In this document: positions 55,318 to 64,000 of the stretch, one piece after another
Layout of the letters: each line of letters starts with the position of its first letter
How positions within the stretch are numbered: position 1 is the stretch's first letter
From: Dicaeum eximium
Lineage: Eukaryota > Chordata > Aves > Passeriformes > Dicaeidae
Reading direction: 5' to 3'
Assembly: GCA_013396995.1 (NCBI GenBank)
Contig: VWZP01005658.1
Span: 4,540,352 to 4,604,351, forward strand
DNA: 64,000 bases
Made by a program: the position numbers and the translations under genes
Notes under the pieces: model-generated
Databases searched by the model: none
Seen by the model: the letters and a program-made list of their open reading frames with translations, nothing else
What the model was told of the DNA's origin: nothing

Positions 55318-55902
55318 TTTTTCCAAGCAGCCTTGAGTCCCTTAGTGATTCAGAGCCACTCAGCTTTGCTGCATCCGCCACCCTGGCCGTGGGGACGTGC
55401 TGGGGATGTGCCAGCATGGACAGACAGACACGGGACTGTCCTGCTATCCTGCAGCAAGGCAGACAGCTCCAGCAGTAAGTCAGCTGCTGTTCTGGGCTCC
55501 ATCATCTCCTTGGAGGTGCAGGGATATAACAGCAATTCCACACTGTCCAGGGCTTGGTCAGGGGGGTTTGAGCCTCAGGCTGGTGCAGCTGGAGGTGGGA
55601 AAGGTCCACCAGGCAATGCTGAACCTGGGGCTTTCCATCCAGTGCCGTGTGAGTTCCTGGCTACAGCCAGGAACAGCCTCTCCCTGCAAAATGCTAATCT
55701 CACCCTCAATCACATCCGTTTGCTGTCTCAGGAGCTGCCTCTCCCCTCCAGATGTGTGGGTGGGTACCTGCTGCTGTCCCAAGCTCTCACACCCTGTTTC
55801 TCTCCCTTGTAAGTAGCCTGGGGCAACCTCCCATGCGCTCACCTCCAGGAGTGGCTGCAGAAGTGGTTCATGGGCGTGTGCCATTTGTCACTCAGCCCTG
55901 CT

Positions 55903-55924
55903 TTATTTTTAGCGATGTCTTGAA
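55903..55924 (+). promoter_or_regulatory. MEF2-like box with GCGATG flank, copy 2
   Basis: TTATTTTTAG (55903-55912) also fits the MEF2 consensus and continues CGATGTCTTGAA. TTTTAGCGATGTCTTGAA is at 55907-55924, 607 bases from copy 1. Both are AT-rich islands in a GC-rich spacer. Confidence 0.4.
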
Positions 55925-56242
55925 AATAATCATCTTTTCTGGCCAGAAGCCAGAGTCAGTTTCCTGAGGCCTGGGTAGAGGCAGGTGGGTTTTTGTCAGG
56001 GCTGTTACCTGGGCTGCTCTGAAACTTTGCATCGTGGTAGGGACCATAATCTGATGCCCCCCTTGTTGGGGCACGGTGTTTGAGGTGCCCATCACTGCAT
56101 CCCTGTCCGCCCTGGGGCAGCAATGCTTGGAAGGAGGCGAGTCCCACATTCCTCTGATGAGCTGGGCTCAGGGCAGTGGTTTGTCGGAAGTGCTGAGGTT
56201 TAGTTTCTGTGTTGCCTCGCTGAAAAGCTGTGAGCTTCTGGA

Positions 56243-56441
56243 TGAGTCAGAGTGGGCAGAAGCCCAGCAGCACTGGCAGTGGGCAGAGAGAGCCACGATA
56301 AGGCTGTGATAAGGCTGTGAGAGCCCTGCTCTCGTGCCAGGGCTGCAGGGAGCAGGCAGCTCCCAAGCCCAGTGCCTGACCTTCAGCTGCAGCCTGGTCA
56401 CAGAAGTGGGAAGATTGTTTGGGGAACTGTGGTTCTGGGAA
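56243..56441 (+). promoter_or_regulatory. Candidate enhancer: AP-1, tandem GATA, RUNX and STAT motifs
   Basis: TGAGTCA (AP-1, 56243-56249). GATAAGGCTGT repeated exactly in tandem (56297-56307, 56308-56318), two GATA sites one helical turn apart. TGTGGTT (RUNX, 56428-56434) overlaps TTCTGGGAA (STAT type, 56433-56441). The GATA plus RUNX combination is typical of thrombocyte/megakaryocyte enhancers, and GP5 lies about 6.3 kb upstream. Motifs only; no proof of activity. Confidence 0.35.
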
Positions 56442-58081
56442 ATTGCTGTGTCACCAGAGTGTGAACTAGAGCTCTTGGTGGGCGGTGTTTTCAAAATGCC
56501 CGTTCCCGTGCCCAAACGCCTGGGTGTTGCCCCAGAGCAGGCAGGAAGCACAGCCAGGGGTAGTTTCAGCCTCCGCACTCACTTTCCAGCCAGAGGGGTC
56601 CGCGGCCATCCAGCACGTCCTAGATGGGCCTCCTAATCTGACATAGTGGTGGCCATGGCCTCCAGCTGAGGTCCCATTCCCTGCCGTGTTCCCACGATCC
56701 CTGTCTCCTTCCTTTGAGACTGTCTGGGAGCTGTGCTCTCCATCCCTGCAGTTTGCTGTTTGTCCTGGTCTGGTCCCCTTCTGAACAGGGCAGCTGTCCC
56801 CTCCAGTGCCCTGCACGCTCCCAGCCCTCACAGCATGACACTGTGAGGACATTTCCTGCCCCTCTCTGGCAGCAGCCCCGCTGTTCCCCCCCGAGCAGCT
56901 CCTCGGTGCCGGAACCTGAGCAGAGGCTGCTGCAAGCGGCGGAAGCGCGGCTGGGCCGAGATGGGATCAGAGGCACTCAGGGAAGTTCCAGCTGCCCCGT
57001 GCTTAGCCAGGGACTGCAGTGGCTCTCCAGGAAGCCCAAAGGGGCCACATGCCCTGGCTCTCCTCAGCTCCTTCCTCTGGAATATCCGTTCCCGGTAGCT
57101 GCTGGACTGGGACTGCCCAGAGGAGGTGGGCGAGGTGGGCAGACCTGGGCTGGGTGATGAGACCCAAGGGCACCCCAGTGCACCCGTGTGTGCAGGGAGG
57201 GGCAGGGGAGGGGTGGCAGCAGGTGCCCCTGAACAAGTCGATGGATGCTTTCCAAACACCCCCGGGTACCAGGCTCCATCACCTGTGTGTCAGGACTGCT
57301 GAGGGGGCAGAGCAGGGGCAGCCACTGGGAGACAGCTGTTGTGCTGCTCTGGGGTTCCAGGGATGCCTGCACTGGGGGTTCCTCAGCTCCAAGATGTTCC
57401 TCATGGCTTGTGGGCAACTCTGTGGCTTACTGAGGGCTCTCTGAAGCAGCCTGGCCATGGCTGGCACCCACACAGCTGCTGACCCTGGCACAGTTCTCAC
57501 TTCTGGCAGTGCTGGTTGTGGTGCCCACAGGACAGAGCCCGCAGTGGGTGCTCGTGGGGTTGTGGTCCCTTGGCACCTGTGGCTGTGGGGGAATGAGAGC
57601 TGTGACCTAGGCAGGGTCAGTGTGCCAGGCGCCCGCCTGCACTGGTGGCCCTGAGCTGGGGCACTGCCAGAGGTCCTGGCACTTACAGGAGCCATAGACA
57701 GAGAATCAAGAGCTGTGCCTGTGCCAGGGAAGTGCCGTGGAGCAGCCCTGGTGTGAACCCGTGCCAGGGAAGGACAGGGTTGTGCCCAGGGGTCCGGCTT
57801 TGCCTTGTCTGCCCCCATGGGTCAGTGGGGGTGTCCCACCGGGGACCAGGGGGACTCTGAGGGCCAAGCTGCTGCCTGAGCACTGGCTGACACGAGCAGC
57901 ATCTTCACAGGGCCTTCTGCTTGTCTTCTTACAAGAGCACTGGGGTTCAGGAGGGGGAAACCCAAAACTCCATCCTCGAGATGCTTGCTCTGCTGAGGAA
58001 GTAGGAGTTGGAAGCAGCTCTGCTCCAGCGCTTTCCCTAACCCCGCCACTGCCCCGTGCTGATTCACTGATTTGGACGGGT

Positions 58082-58087
58082 TATATA
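58082..58087 (+). promoter_or_regulatory. LRRC15: TATA box of LRRC15
   Basis: GGGTTATATACTGGGAGGG, with TATATA at 58082-58087, lies about 25-30 bases before the predicted exon 1 start in CCACACTCC (initiator-like). An AP-1-like TGATTCA lies just upstream at about 58060. The downstream splice donor and distance to the coding exon support this as the LRRC15 core promoter. Confidence 0.6.
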
Positions 58088-58111
58088 CTGGGAGGGGAAG
58101 AATGAACCACA

Positions 58112-58173
58112 CTCCTCTCTCTTGCCAGCACGGAGCTGTGCTCGCTCGGCGCTCGTGGCTGCAGGACACTCGG
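58112..58173 (+). other. LRRC15: LRRC15 exon 1 (5' untranslated, predicted)
   Basis: About 60 bases between the TATA box and a strong donor GTAAGT at 58174. It contains no ATG, so the first ATG after splicing to 59753 is the LRRC15 start. The start of the exon is inferred from TATA spacing and is uncertain by several bases. Confidence 0.55.
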
Positions 58174-59752
58174 GTAAGTCTCCTTCTCCTGCTGCCCCTC
58201 TGAGAGGACACGGACTCCAGGGACCCCCAGGGCAGCTCTGAGGGTTGGTGGTGGAGTGGTGGGATCTGCACATTCTGCACCTTTTTATTTGATGGAGATG
58301 TTTATCTCACAAGGGTTCTCCGGAAAAGTGAGACCACTTAGATACTGTGGGTGCTGAAAGAGTTGCATAGGCAATGTATCCCAGACAATGATCAACAGAG
58401 AAAATTAAGGGGGAAAAGTAATATTTTGTGGGGGCTTATGTTAGGAGCAGTGGGATGCTGAGGGGCTGAGCAACAGAGAATGTTCAGCTGTTTGGTCTGT
58501 AAGTTTTTTTATCCCTAGAAGAAAAAGAGAGATCAATTGTTTCCAGCTGCCTTTTCTGAGGGTTGGTCCAGTGTGGGTCAGTGCTGCCTTACCAGGGAGT
58601 GACATGAGCAGGGCTTTTGATGTGCCGAGCTTTTGGGGAAGTTTATAAATGTCTTGCTATAAACATAGCTGTTCTTGGATGCAGATTGTTTCCATATGGG
58701 AAACATAAACTATGCTGGCTTGTGGAGGGTTCCTCCCTCCCTGCCTGAGAGCAAGACTGTTCCCTGGGGGGAGGGCGGGGAGGAGGGCAGGGGCTGTGCC
58801 CCAGCACCCTGGGTGCCAGCTGGGGCACTGTGGCCACACCCCTGCGCTGCCTGAGTCGCCTGTCTGGCTGAGCTGTGCTCAGAGCAGGAGTTGCAGGTTT
58901 TCTCCCTCCCTTGTGCCACCCGAAGCTGTTAATGGGGGGCTGCTCCATGCCAGCCTGGCACGAGGCTGCTGCTTTAATCTAGAGAGGGAGGGAGGAAGCT
59001 CCCAGGCCAGAGGAGAGAGGAGAGAGTGTCCATGGTGTCTGTGCTTGTGGGATAATGGAGGACTTTGCTGGGCACCACCCCTGGGACCAGCCTGCATTCA
59101 CGTGCCCACATCAGACACCCCACTCATGGCAAAAATAGCCCAGGCTGAGACTCCTGCTTGGGATGGGGGAACACAGGGCCAGCTTGTACCCAGCCTGTGC
59201 TGGGGGCTGGCAAGGCTCCTGTTGACCCAGGCTCCTGCAGGACCGGAGCTAAAGCATCCCTAGGCACTGCTCTTGGCTTCACAACAGGAGCTCAGAGCTA
59301 GGAGGGTGCTGGGGGTGCTGGGGCAATGCTGGGACCCGCTGCAGGTGCTGAGAGCCAGCTCTGGTGAAGGTCTGGGCTCTTTGGTGGTGCTGGGAGGCCA
59401 GTGCTGCTGGTAGTAGCTCACACACTCTGTAAAACTGGAAACCACGCTCCCGGCTGCCAGAGGAGCCAGGAGACCTGGGACGCCATGGATGCCACTAATA
59501 GCTGTGGTATGGCAGCCAGGCCCTGTGGCCTCCAGCTCTGCCTTGCTCTGAGCTCCTGCCTGGGCTGAGTCAAGCCTCGTCTGCCCCAAGCCTTCCTTGC
59601 CTGCCCTTTTCTGCCTCGTTGCCATGCTGGGGGCAGGAGGGCCACAGCCTCGGTGGCTTTTTCCAGGGAGAAAGCAGCACCCATCCCTGGCAGTGACTCT
59701 GGGAGCTGGGAAGTTGCAGGGGTTGAACCCCTGTCCTTTGTTTTTTCTGCAG
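58174..59752 (+). other. LRRC15: LRRC15 intron 1
   Basis: 1579 bases from GTAAGT to TTTTTTCTGCAG. It includes a purine-rich GA tract at about 58981-59028. Frames in it (for example 58712-59263) show no protein similarity. No other feature seen. Confidence 0.55.
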
Positions 59753-59757
59753 GCCCA

Positions 59758-61488
59758 ATGGATCAGGGAGGGTGGCAGCGGTGGCTGCTGCTGCTGGTGG
59801 GCATCCAGCTGGCCAGCAGCCAGTGCCCAGAGCAGTGCCAGTGTGTCCGCAGCGCCCAGGTGGAGTGCTTTGGTGCAGACATCACCACGGTCCCCAGCCC
59901 CATCCCCGCCAACGCCATGACCCTGCAGATCATCAACACGCGCATCGCCGAGCTGGGCGACGCCGCCTTCGGCAACGCCTCCCTGCTGATCGGGCTGCGC
60001 GTCGAGAAGAACGTCCTGTCGCGCATCAGCCCCGGGGCCTTCCAGAACCTGCCCGACCTGCGCTACCTCAGCCTGGCCAGCAACAAACTGCAGGAGCTCC
60101 CGGTGCAGGTCTTTGAGCCTCTGGACAAGCTGGAGTCTCTGCTTCTCTCCAGCAACCAGATCCTCCGGGTCGAGCCTTCCCACTTTGCACATCTGAGCAA
60201 CCTCAGGGAGCTGCAGCTGCACGGGAACAACCTGAAGGAGCTGCAGGAGGGGGTGTTTGACCAGCTGACCAGCCTCACCAAGCTCAACCTGGCCAGGAAC
60301 AACATCGACCGCCTGCCGCCCCGGGCCTTCGAGCGGCTGGCGCGGCTGCAGGTGCTGCGGCTCTACGAGAACCGGCTCCGGCACATCCCGGTGGGCACCT
60401 TTGATGGGCTCCTGGAGCTGCAGGAGCTGGGGCTGCACCAGAACCAGCTGGAATCGCTGTCCCCGGAGCTCTTTGTGCACAACACCAACCTGCAGAAGCT
60501 CTACCTGTCCAACAACTTCCTCACCACTCTGCCGAGCGGCGTCTTCTTGCCCCTGCACGCTCTCGCCAAGATCACCCTGCACGTCAACCGCCTGCGGGAC
60601 ATCTCCCCCAGTGCCTTTGGGCCCATGCCCAACCTGCAGGAGCTCTGGCTTTATGAGAATGAGCTTTCCACACTCCCCACTGCCGTCTTCAGCAACCTCA
60701 CCCAGCTCCAGCTCCTGGTTCTCAGCAAGAACCGACTGCAGTCGGTGGCACCAGGAGCTTTCCAGGGCTTAGGGGAGCTGCTGGAGCTGTCGCTGCACTC
60801 CAACGCCCTGCGCCGCCTGGATGCCCAGGCACTGGAGGGGCTGCCCAAGCTGCAGAACATCTCTCTGCACCATAACCAGCTGCAGGCGCTGCCACGGGGG
60901 CTCTTCAGGGCCACCCCTGGGCTGCGGCACCTGCAGCTGCACTCCAATGCCCTGGAGTACCTGCCCGCCGGCATCTTCTCCCCGCTGACTGCCCTGCGAG
61001 AGGTGAGGCTGCACAACAACTCCTGGCGCTGTGACAAGGGCATCCTGCCCCTGCAGGGCTGGCTGAAGGAGAACCCTCACAAGGTGGGTGAGATACCCCC
61101 GCTGTGTGCCCAGCCTCCCGCCCTGCAGGGCATCCCCATCGCCGGGCTGCCACAGGATCAGTTCCCTGACCCCCAGCGCCCCACTGCTGCTCCCCATCCC
61201 AGCACCCTGCTCCCTGCTGATGCCTCTGAGGCAGCATCACCAGAAGATGCCTCGATGGAGCCCCCAACGGGGCTGACAGCCTCCCCACAGGAGGAAGAGG
61301 AGGAGAAGAAGGAGGAGGAAGAGAGAGGGCAGTGGGGGCTGACACGCCTGCAGAGTGGGGTGGTGATAGCAGTCATTGTGCTGGTGTGTGTGGCCCTGCT
61401 GGCTGCTCTGGTGGCACTGGTGGTCTATGGCTGCAGGAAGAAGAGCCAAGTTGTGCTCATGAGGATGAAGGCACCAAATGAAGCCTGA
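59758..61488 (+). CDS. LRRC15: LRRC15, leucine-rich repeat containing 15 (intronless coding exon)
   Basis: 576 residues (human about 581, from memory). A type I cell-surface LRR protein; in mammals it marks activated fibroblasts and mesenchymal cells, is induced by TGF-beta and affects cell-matrix adhesion. Seen: signal peptide 1-21 (WLLLLVGIQLASS), LRRNT from C23 (CPEQCQC), about 15 LRRs (about 55-420), LRRCT with NSWRCDKGILPLQGW (421-435), Pro-rich linker, acidic run 512-522, TM about 534-557 and a short tail ending VVLMRMKAPNEA. That tail is nearly invariant in LRRC15 and settles the identity against other LRR paralogs. The acceptor AG is at 59751-59752, so 59758 is the first ATG; the longer frame from 59653 starts in the intron. 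The exon is very GC-rich with many CpGs at 59880-60620. A 440-codon antisense frame across it is a composition artefact. Confidence 0.95.
   Translation: MDQGGWQRWLLLLVGIQLASSQCPEQCQCVRSAQVECFGADITTVPSPIPANAMTLQIINTRIAELGDAAFGNASLLIGLRVEKNVLSRISPGAFQNLPDLRYLSLASNKLQELPVQVFEPLDKLESLLLSSNQILRVEPSHFAHLSNLRELQLHGNNLKELQEGVFDQLTSLTKLNLARNNIDRLPPRAFERLARLQVLRLYENRLRHIPVGTFDGLLELQELGLHQNQLESLSPELFVHNTNLQKLYLSNNFLTTLPSGVFLPLHALAKITLHVNRLRDISPSAFGPMPNLQELWLYENELSTLPTAVFSNLTQLQLLVLSKNRLQSVAPGAFQGLGELLELSLHSNALRRLDAQALEGLPKLQNISLHHNQLQALPRGLFRATPGLRHLQLHSNALEYLPAGIFSPLTALREVRLHNNSWRCDKGILPLQGWLKENPHKVGEIPPLCAQPPALQGIPIAGLPQDQFPDPQRPTAAPHPSTLLPADASEAASPEDASMEPPTGLTASPQEEEEEKKEEEERGQWGLTRLQSGVVIAVIVLVCVALLAALVALVVYGCRKKSQVVLMRMKAPNEA
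59880..60620. other. Intragenic CpG-rich block in LRRC15 coding exon
   Basis: By eye the densest CpG run in the window (for example CGCGCATCGCCGAGCTGGG and GGCGACGCCGCCTTCGGC). It reflects G/C third positions in LRR codons and could be a methylation-variable intragenic island. Confidence 0.55.
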
Positions 61489-63020
61489 GTATCTGGCAGA
61501 CCCTGAGGGCAGAGGTGCATGTGGGGTCAAAGGACATGACAGTGGTGCTGCATCAGCTGCCCTTGCTGACTGGGATGGGACAACATCACCGTGTGCGCTG
61601 TGGGTACCGCTGTCCTGCTCTGCTTTGCCCTGCCCTGCTCTGCAGCAGGGCCTCCCCACCGAGTCACCTCCCATGGCTGCCCACTATCCCTAGCCCTTCC
61701 TGCCTCCAGAGCAGCCTCTGTGCTCATTCCCTGCCCGGGTCCAGCAGCTGAGGTGTGGGATGCAGAGGGACCCCTCAAGCCAGGAGCCACAGCCTGGCCA
61801 TGATGGTGCTTTACCCCGGATAACAGGACTTCTCCACCCTTCACCTTGCACCATTCCCTGCAGTGCTGCTGCCCTCATGCTGCCTGCTGCCCTCACTCCT
61901 GCCCAGCCCCTCTTCCCCCCCTTGCCCCTGCCTGGGCAGGCAGTGTGAGCCATGGTGCTGTGCCAGGAGCCGAGTGAGCCCCTTGGCACCAGGAGAGCTG
62001 CGTGTCCTCTGCTGCTCCGTCACTCATGGGTGCCTGGGCAGGGCTCCTCGCGGCGCTCAGCTGCTGCCAGGCTGGCACACCCTGAGTGTCTCAGCTGCGT
62101 CCCAGTTGCCCTCCCTGCCTGCAGGCAGGGCAGGCCAGAGCACAGCCAGCACCTTCTCCTGCTCCCAGCATCTGCCGGCTTCCCTCGTGCACCTCCAGCC
62201 AGGAGAGCCACAGGACAGTGCTGGCATCGGTGATGGGCAGGAGCAGCCCCCCAGCCTTCACTGCATGCTGGTGCTGTCCCTGCTGTGGCTGTGCCCCTGC
62301 CTGCTGTGCCCTGCCTCAGCCCCACAGGGTGCCAGGGACTTGCACTGGCCCCACTGTGAAGGCAGAGGAATGGGACAATGGGTGTGAAGTGTCTGCAGGG
62401 GCTGGGAGAAGCTCCTGTGCTTGTGCTTCTGGGCTGCTGGAGCCTGCTGGGTCTGCTTCTACTGCACCCCATTCCTGGCCCTCATTTCCTTAACACCCTC
62501 CACCAGCTAGTGAGCAACTTGGTCCTGCTCTGCTTGGCAAAGCTTCTTCATCCTCTTCTTACTCCCTTGCGTGCCCTCCTGTGTGTGCCCAGTGCCCCTG
62601 CTTGGTGGCAGCCCTTGGCCAGGGAGGGTGCTGGCAGCACAGACTGCAGGGGACAGCAAGTGCTGGCTGCTCTGCAGTTTGCAGACGGGTGCTGTGCCAT
62701 CCCCCCACAGCACCTGCATCCTTCTCCAGCTGTGACACGACCATGGGGGGATTCAGCTCACCTCCATGTGTGCTGCAGTGGCACCAGGCTGCCTGAGGAC
62801 TGCCGCTGTGGGACAAGGTGTGTGTTTGGTGTCCACTCTGCAGTGCTGGCTGCTCACAGCACTTCAGTAGCCAGTGCTGGTACAAGCAGCTCCACGCTGG
62901 TGCATGTGATGGTCACTCCTCTGGGCCAAGTGTAACAGGAGACACGTCACTGTTTTATCACGGGGCTGTTGGGTGCTGATGTGTGACCTTCTCATTAAAG
63001 TGCCACTGTCCACTCCAAGT
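61489..63020 (+). other. LRRC15: LRRC15 3' untranslated region (predicted)
   Basis: GC-rich sequence after TGA with no supported gene. Frames on both strands (for example 61863-62387, 62378-62935) are Pro/Leu/Cys-rich without domain features. Ends at the ATTAAA candidate at 62994. Confidence 0.5.
62994..62999 (+). terminator. Candidate poly(A) signal of LRRC15
   Basis: ATTAAA in CTTCTCATTAAAGTGCCACT, the first recognised signal variant after the stop codon in otherwise GC-rich sequence, with T-rich TGTTTATTCACTCCTTTATGG downstream. Confidence 0.5.
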
Positions 63021-64000
63021 GCCAAGAGCTGTTTATTCACTCCTTTATGGTGGGCAGCAGGGACAGGGGTTGTGCTTGATTTCCACTCCTCAGGGACTTT
63101 TACAGCATTGAGGAAAAGCCTGTATGAGTTGGTGAGGCTGGGAGAGGGTAAGTGGGTTGTGTTTGCAGAGCCCTTGCTGGTCCCTGGACTCCAGCCTGGG
63201 ATGATGGACCAAGGAGGGCTAAGCCATACAACAGCAGTGGGTGGCTTTTGGAGAGGGAGCTGAGACCTCAGCAAGCTTCTTGATGGAGACACTGACTGTC
63301 CCCTGCACAGTTCACTGCTGGGGTGGTGGGGAGCTTGCTTGGCTCCCTTCAGAGCTGGCTGCCACTGGATTGTGTCACCTGTGTTTTTCCACGTGTCCCC
63401 ATCTGCTCCATGAGACTGAGTGCGGTAAGTATCCCTCCTCCTGCCCCTGGGGGTGTCTCCGTGGCTGCTGCCAGTCCTGCCTGTGACAACACAGGCCTTT
63501 GTAATGCAGCTTTTATGATAGTGTGTGCTGCTCCTCCAGGCAGGTTGAACCTCCTAAGGAGTACAGCTGATCCATGGGTCCCTCACCATCCCACTGCTGG
63601 CTGGGATGCAAAACCCCTGGTGACCACCGTATTGGTCCCACAGTGGTCCCCTTCCCAAAGAATCATAAGGTTGGAAAAGACCTTTAACATCATGTACAAC
63701 CTTCACCTGCCTCGCTGAGCTTCACCTGGTCTCTCCTCTCATGGCAGGATATTTTGAGCACCATTTCCCAGTGAGATTTAATAAAGTTCTGGGGCTCTCT
63801 TAGGGGGCTTCTGGAAGCAAGTATGCTGACCTTGGTGTGGGACTGGAGCCACCTGTGACAGCAGCACCCTGCCACCATCCCTGCACCAGTGGATGTCCGG
63901 GGCTAGAACCCCATTTCCTTGCCAGGATGCTCACAGGCAGCTGCCTCTGGCCTCACCTCCAGTCCTTCTGAGGCCGGGTTATTTTCCAAGTGCTCCAAGG
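63021..64000. other. Intergenic right flank
   Basis: No gene seen. It contains a CR1 3' end (separate entry). By human synteny (recalled), CPN2 should follow to the right, outside the window. Confidence 0.5.
63658..63712 (-). mobile_element. CR1 LINE 3' end, minus orientation
   Basis: AAGAATCATAAGGTTGGAAA then AGACCTTTAACATCATGTAC is the reverse complement of the CR1 terminus. Only about 55 bases are recognisable. Confidence 0.8.

Larger units (their letters stand above)
51461..58080. other. GP5-LRRC15 intergenic spacer, GC-rich from about 51.9 kb
   Basis: About 6.6 kb without a gene I can support. Many open frames on both strands occur only because the sequence is GC-rich and poor in stops. 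I searched it for LRR motifs and found none. Items listed separately: an open frame at 53371-53763, two MEF2-like boxes with a shared flank (55296 and 55903), and an AP-1/GATA/RUNX/STAT cluster (56243-56441). A CpG-denser patch lies at about 56868-56965. Confidence 0.6.

Noticed and set aside
56910..56980. Short peptide EQRLLQAAEARLGRDGIRG resembling a VCP-interacting motif
   Set aside because: Spacing of the basic and AA residues does not fit the RX5AAX2R pattern, and no exon structure surrounds it.
54072..57818. Many long frames on both strands (for example 54072-54749, 56714-57157, 57279-57818)
   Set aside because: Overlapping on several frames, Pro/Ser/Gly/Arg-rich, no domains, no consistent splice signals. 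Expected from GC-rich non-coding DNA.
51461..58080. A missing CPN2 gene between GP5 and LRRC15
   Set aside because: I first expected CPN2 here, but by recalled human order it lies beyond LRRC15, so its absence is normal. No LRR remnants are seen.
59653..59757. Longer LRRC15 start adding 35 residues
   Set aside because: This part precedes the splice acceptor TTTTTTCTGCAG (59751-59752) and lacks a signal peptide. Starting at 59758 puts the signal sequence at the N-terminus and gives 576 residues, close to the family length.
59260..60582. 440-codon open frame on the minus strand
   Set aside because: Exactly antisense to the LRRC15 LRR region. The repeated Leu/Gly/Val pattern is the mirror of LRR codons in GC-rich DNA with few stops.

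Overview
This is vertebrate nuclear DNA, most likely from a bird. The coding genes are split by GT-AG introns, most under 1 kb, and several fragments match the 3' end of CR1 LINEs, the main avian retroposon. No prokaryotic-type gene, CRISPR array, tRNA or rRNA is seen. I cannot name the species from sequence alone.

Three protein genes lie head to tail on the + strand. (1) ATP13A3 (7.5-39.8 kb, 32 coding exons, 1253 residues predicted) encodes a P5B-type polyamine-transporting P-type ATPase of endosomes. Its first exon(s) and promoter lie left of the window, and 1-7460 is probably its first intron. (2) GP5 (47986-49914, intronless coding region, 642 residues) encodes platelet/thrombocyte glycoprotein V, a leucine-rich-repeat subunit of the GPIb-IX-V receptor. 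(3) LRRC15 (59758-61488, intronless coding region, 576 residues) encodes a leucine-rich-repeat type I membrane protein. It has a visible TATA-type promoter and a short 5' exon at about 58.08-58.17 kb. From memory, the human 3q29 order is ATP13A3-GP5-LRRC15-CPN2, all on one strand, so this is conserved synteny and CPN2 should lie just right of the window.

Layout: 1-7460 is AT-rich, with no coding exon. 7461-39779 is the ATP13A3 coding part. 39780 to about 44120 is a long 3' UTR with two exact Pumilio-type sites. 44.1-47.95 kb is intergenic and GP5 5' sequence, with a CR1 end and an unexplained exon-like pair. 47.96 to about 51.46 kb is GP5 coding plus 3' UTR. 51.9-58.0 kb is a GC-rich spacer with no convincing gene but two regulatory-looking clusters. 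58.1-63.0 kb is LRRC15. The last kilobase is intergenic with a CR1 end.

The genes share a neighbourhood rather than a pathway. ATP13A3 is a broadly acting transporter. GP5 and LRRC15 look like products of an old tandem LRR-gene expansion, each with its LRR ectodomain and transmembrane segment in one exon. Base composition changes sharply near 52 kb: ATP13A3 and GP5 are AT-rich, LRRC15 is very GC-rich. The most useful second-look items are the optional 90-nt exon and alternative tail of ATP13A3, an 18-nt microexon, the long Ser/Thr stalk of GP5, and two candidate enhancers between GP5 and LRRC15. I see no clearly new biological system. Comparisons with human proteins are from memory, not from a search.
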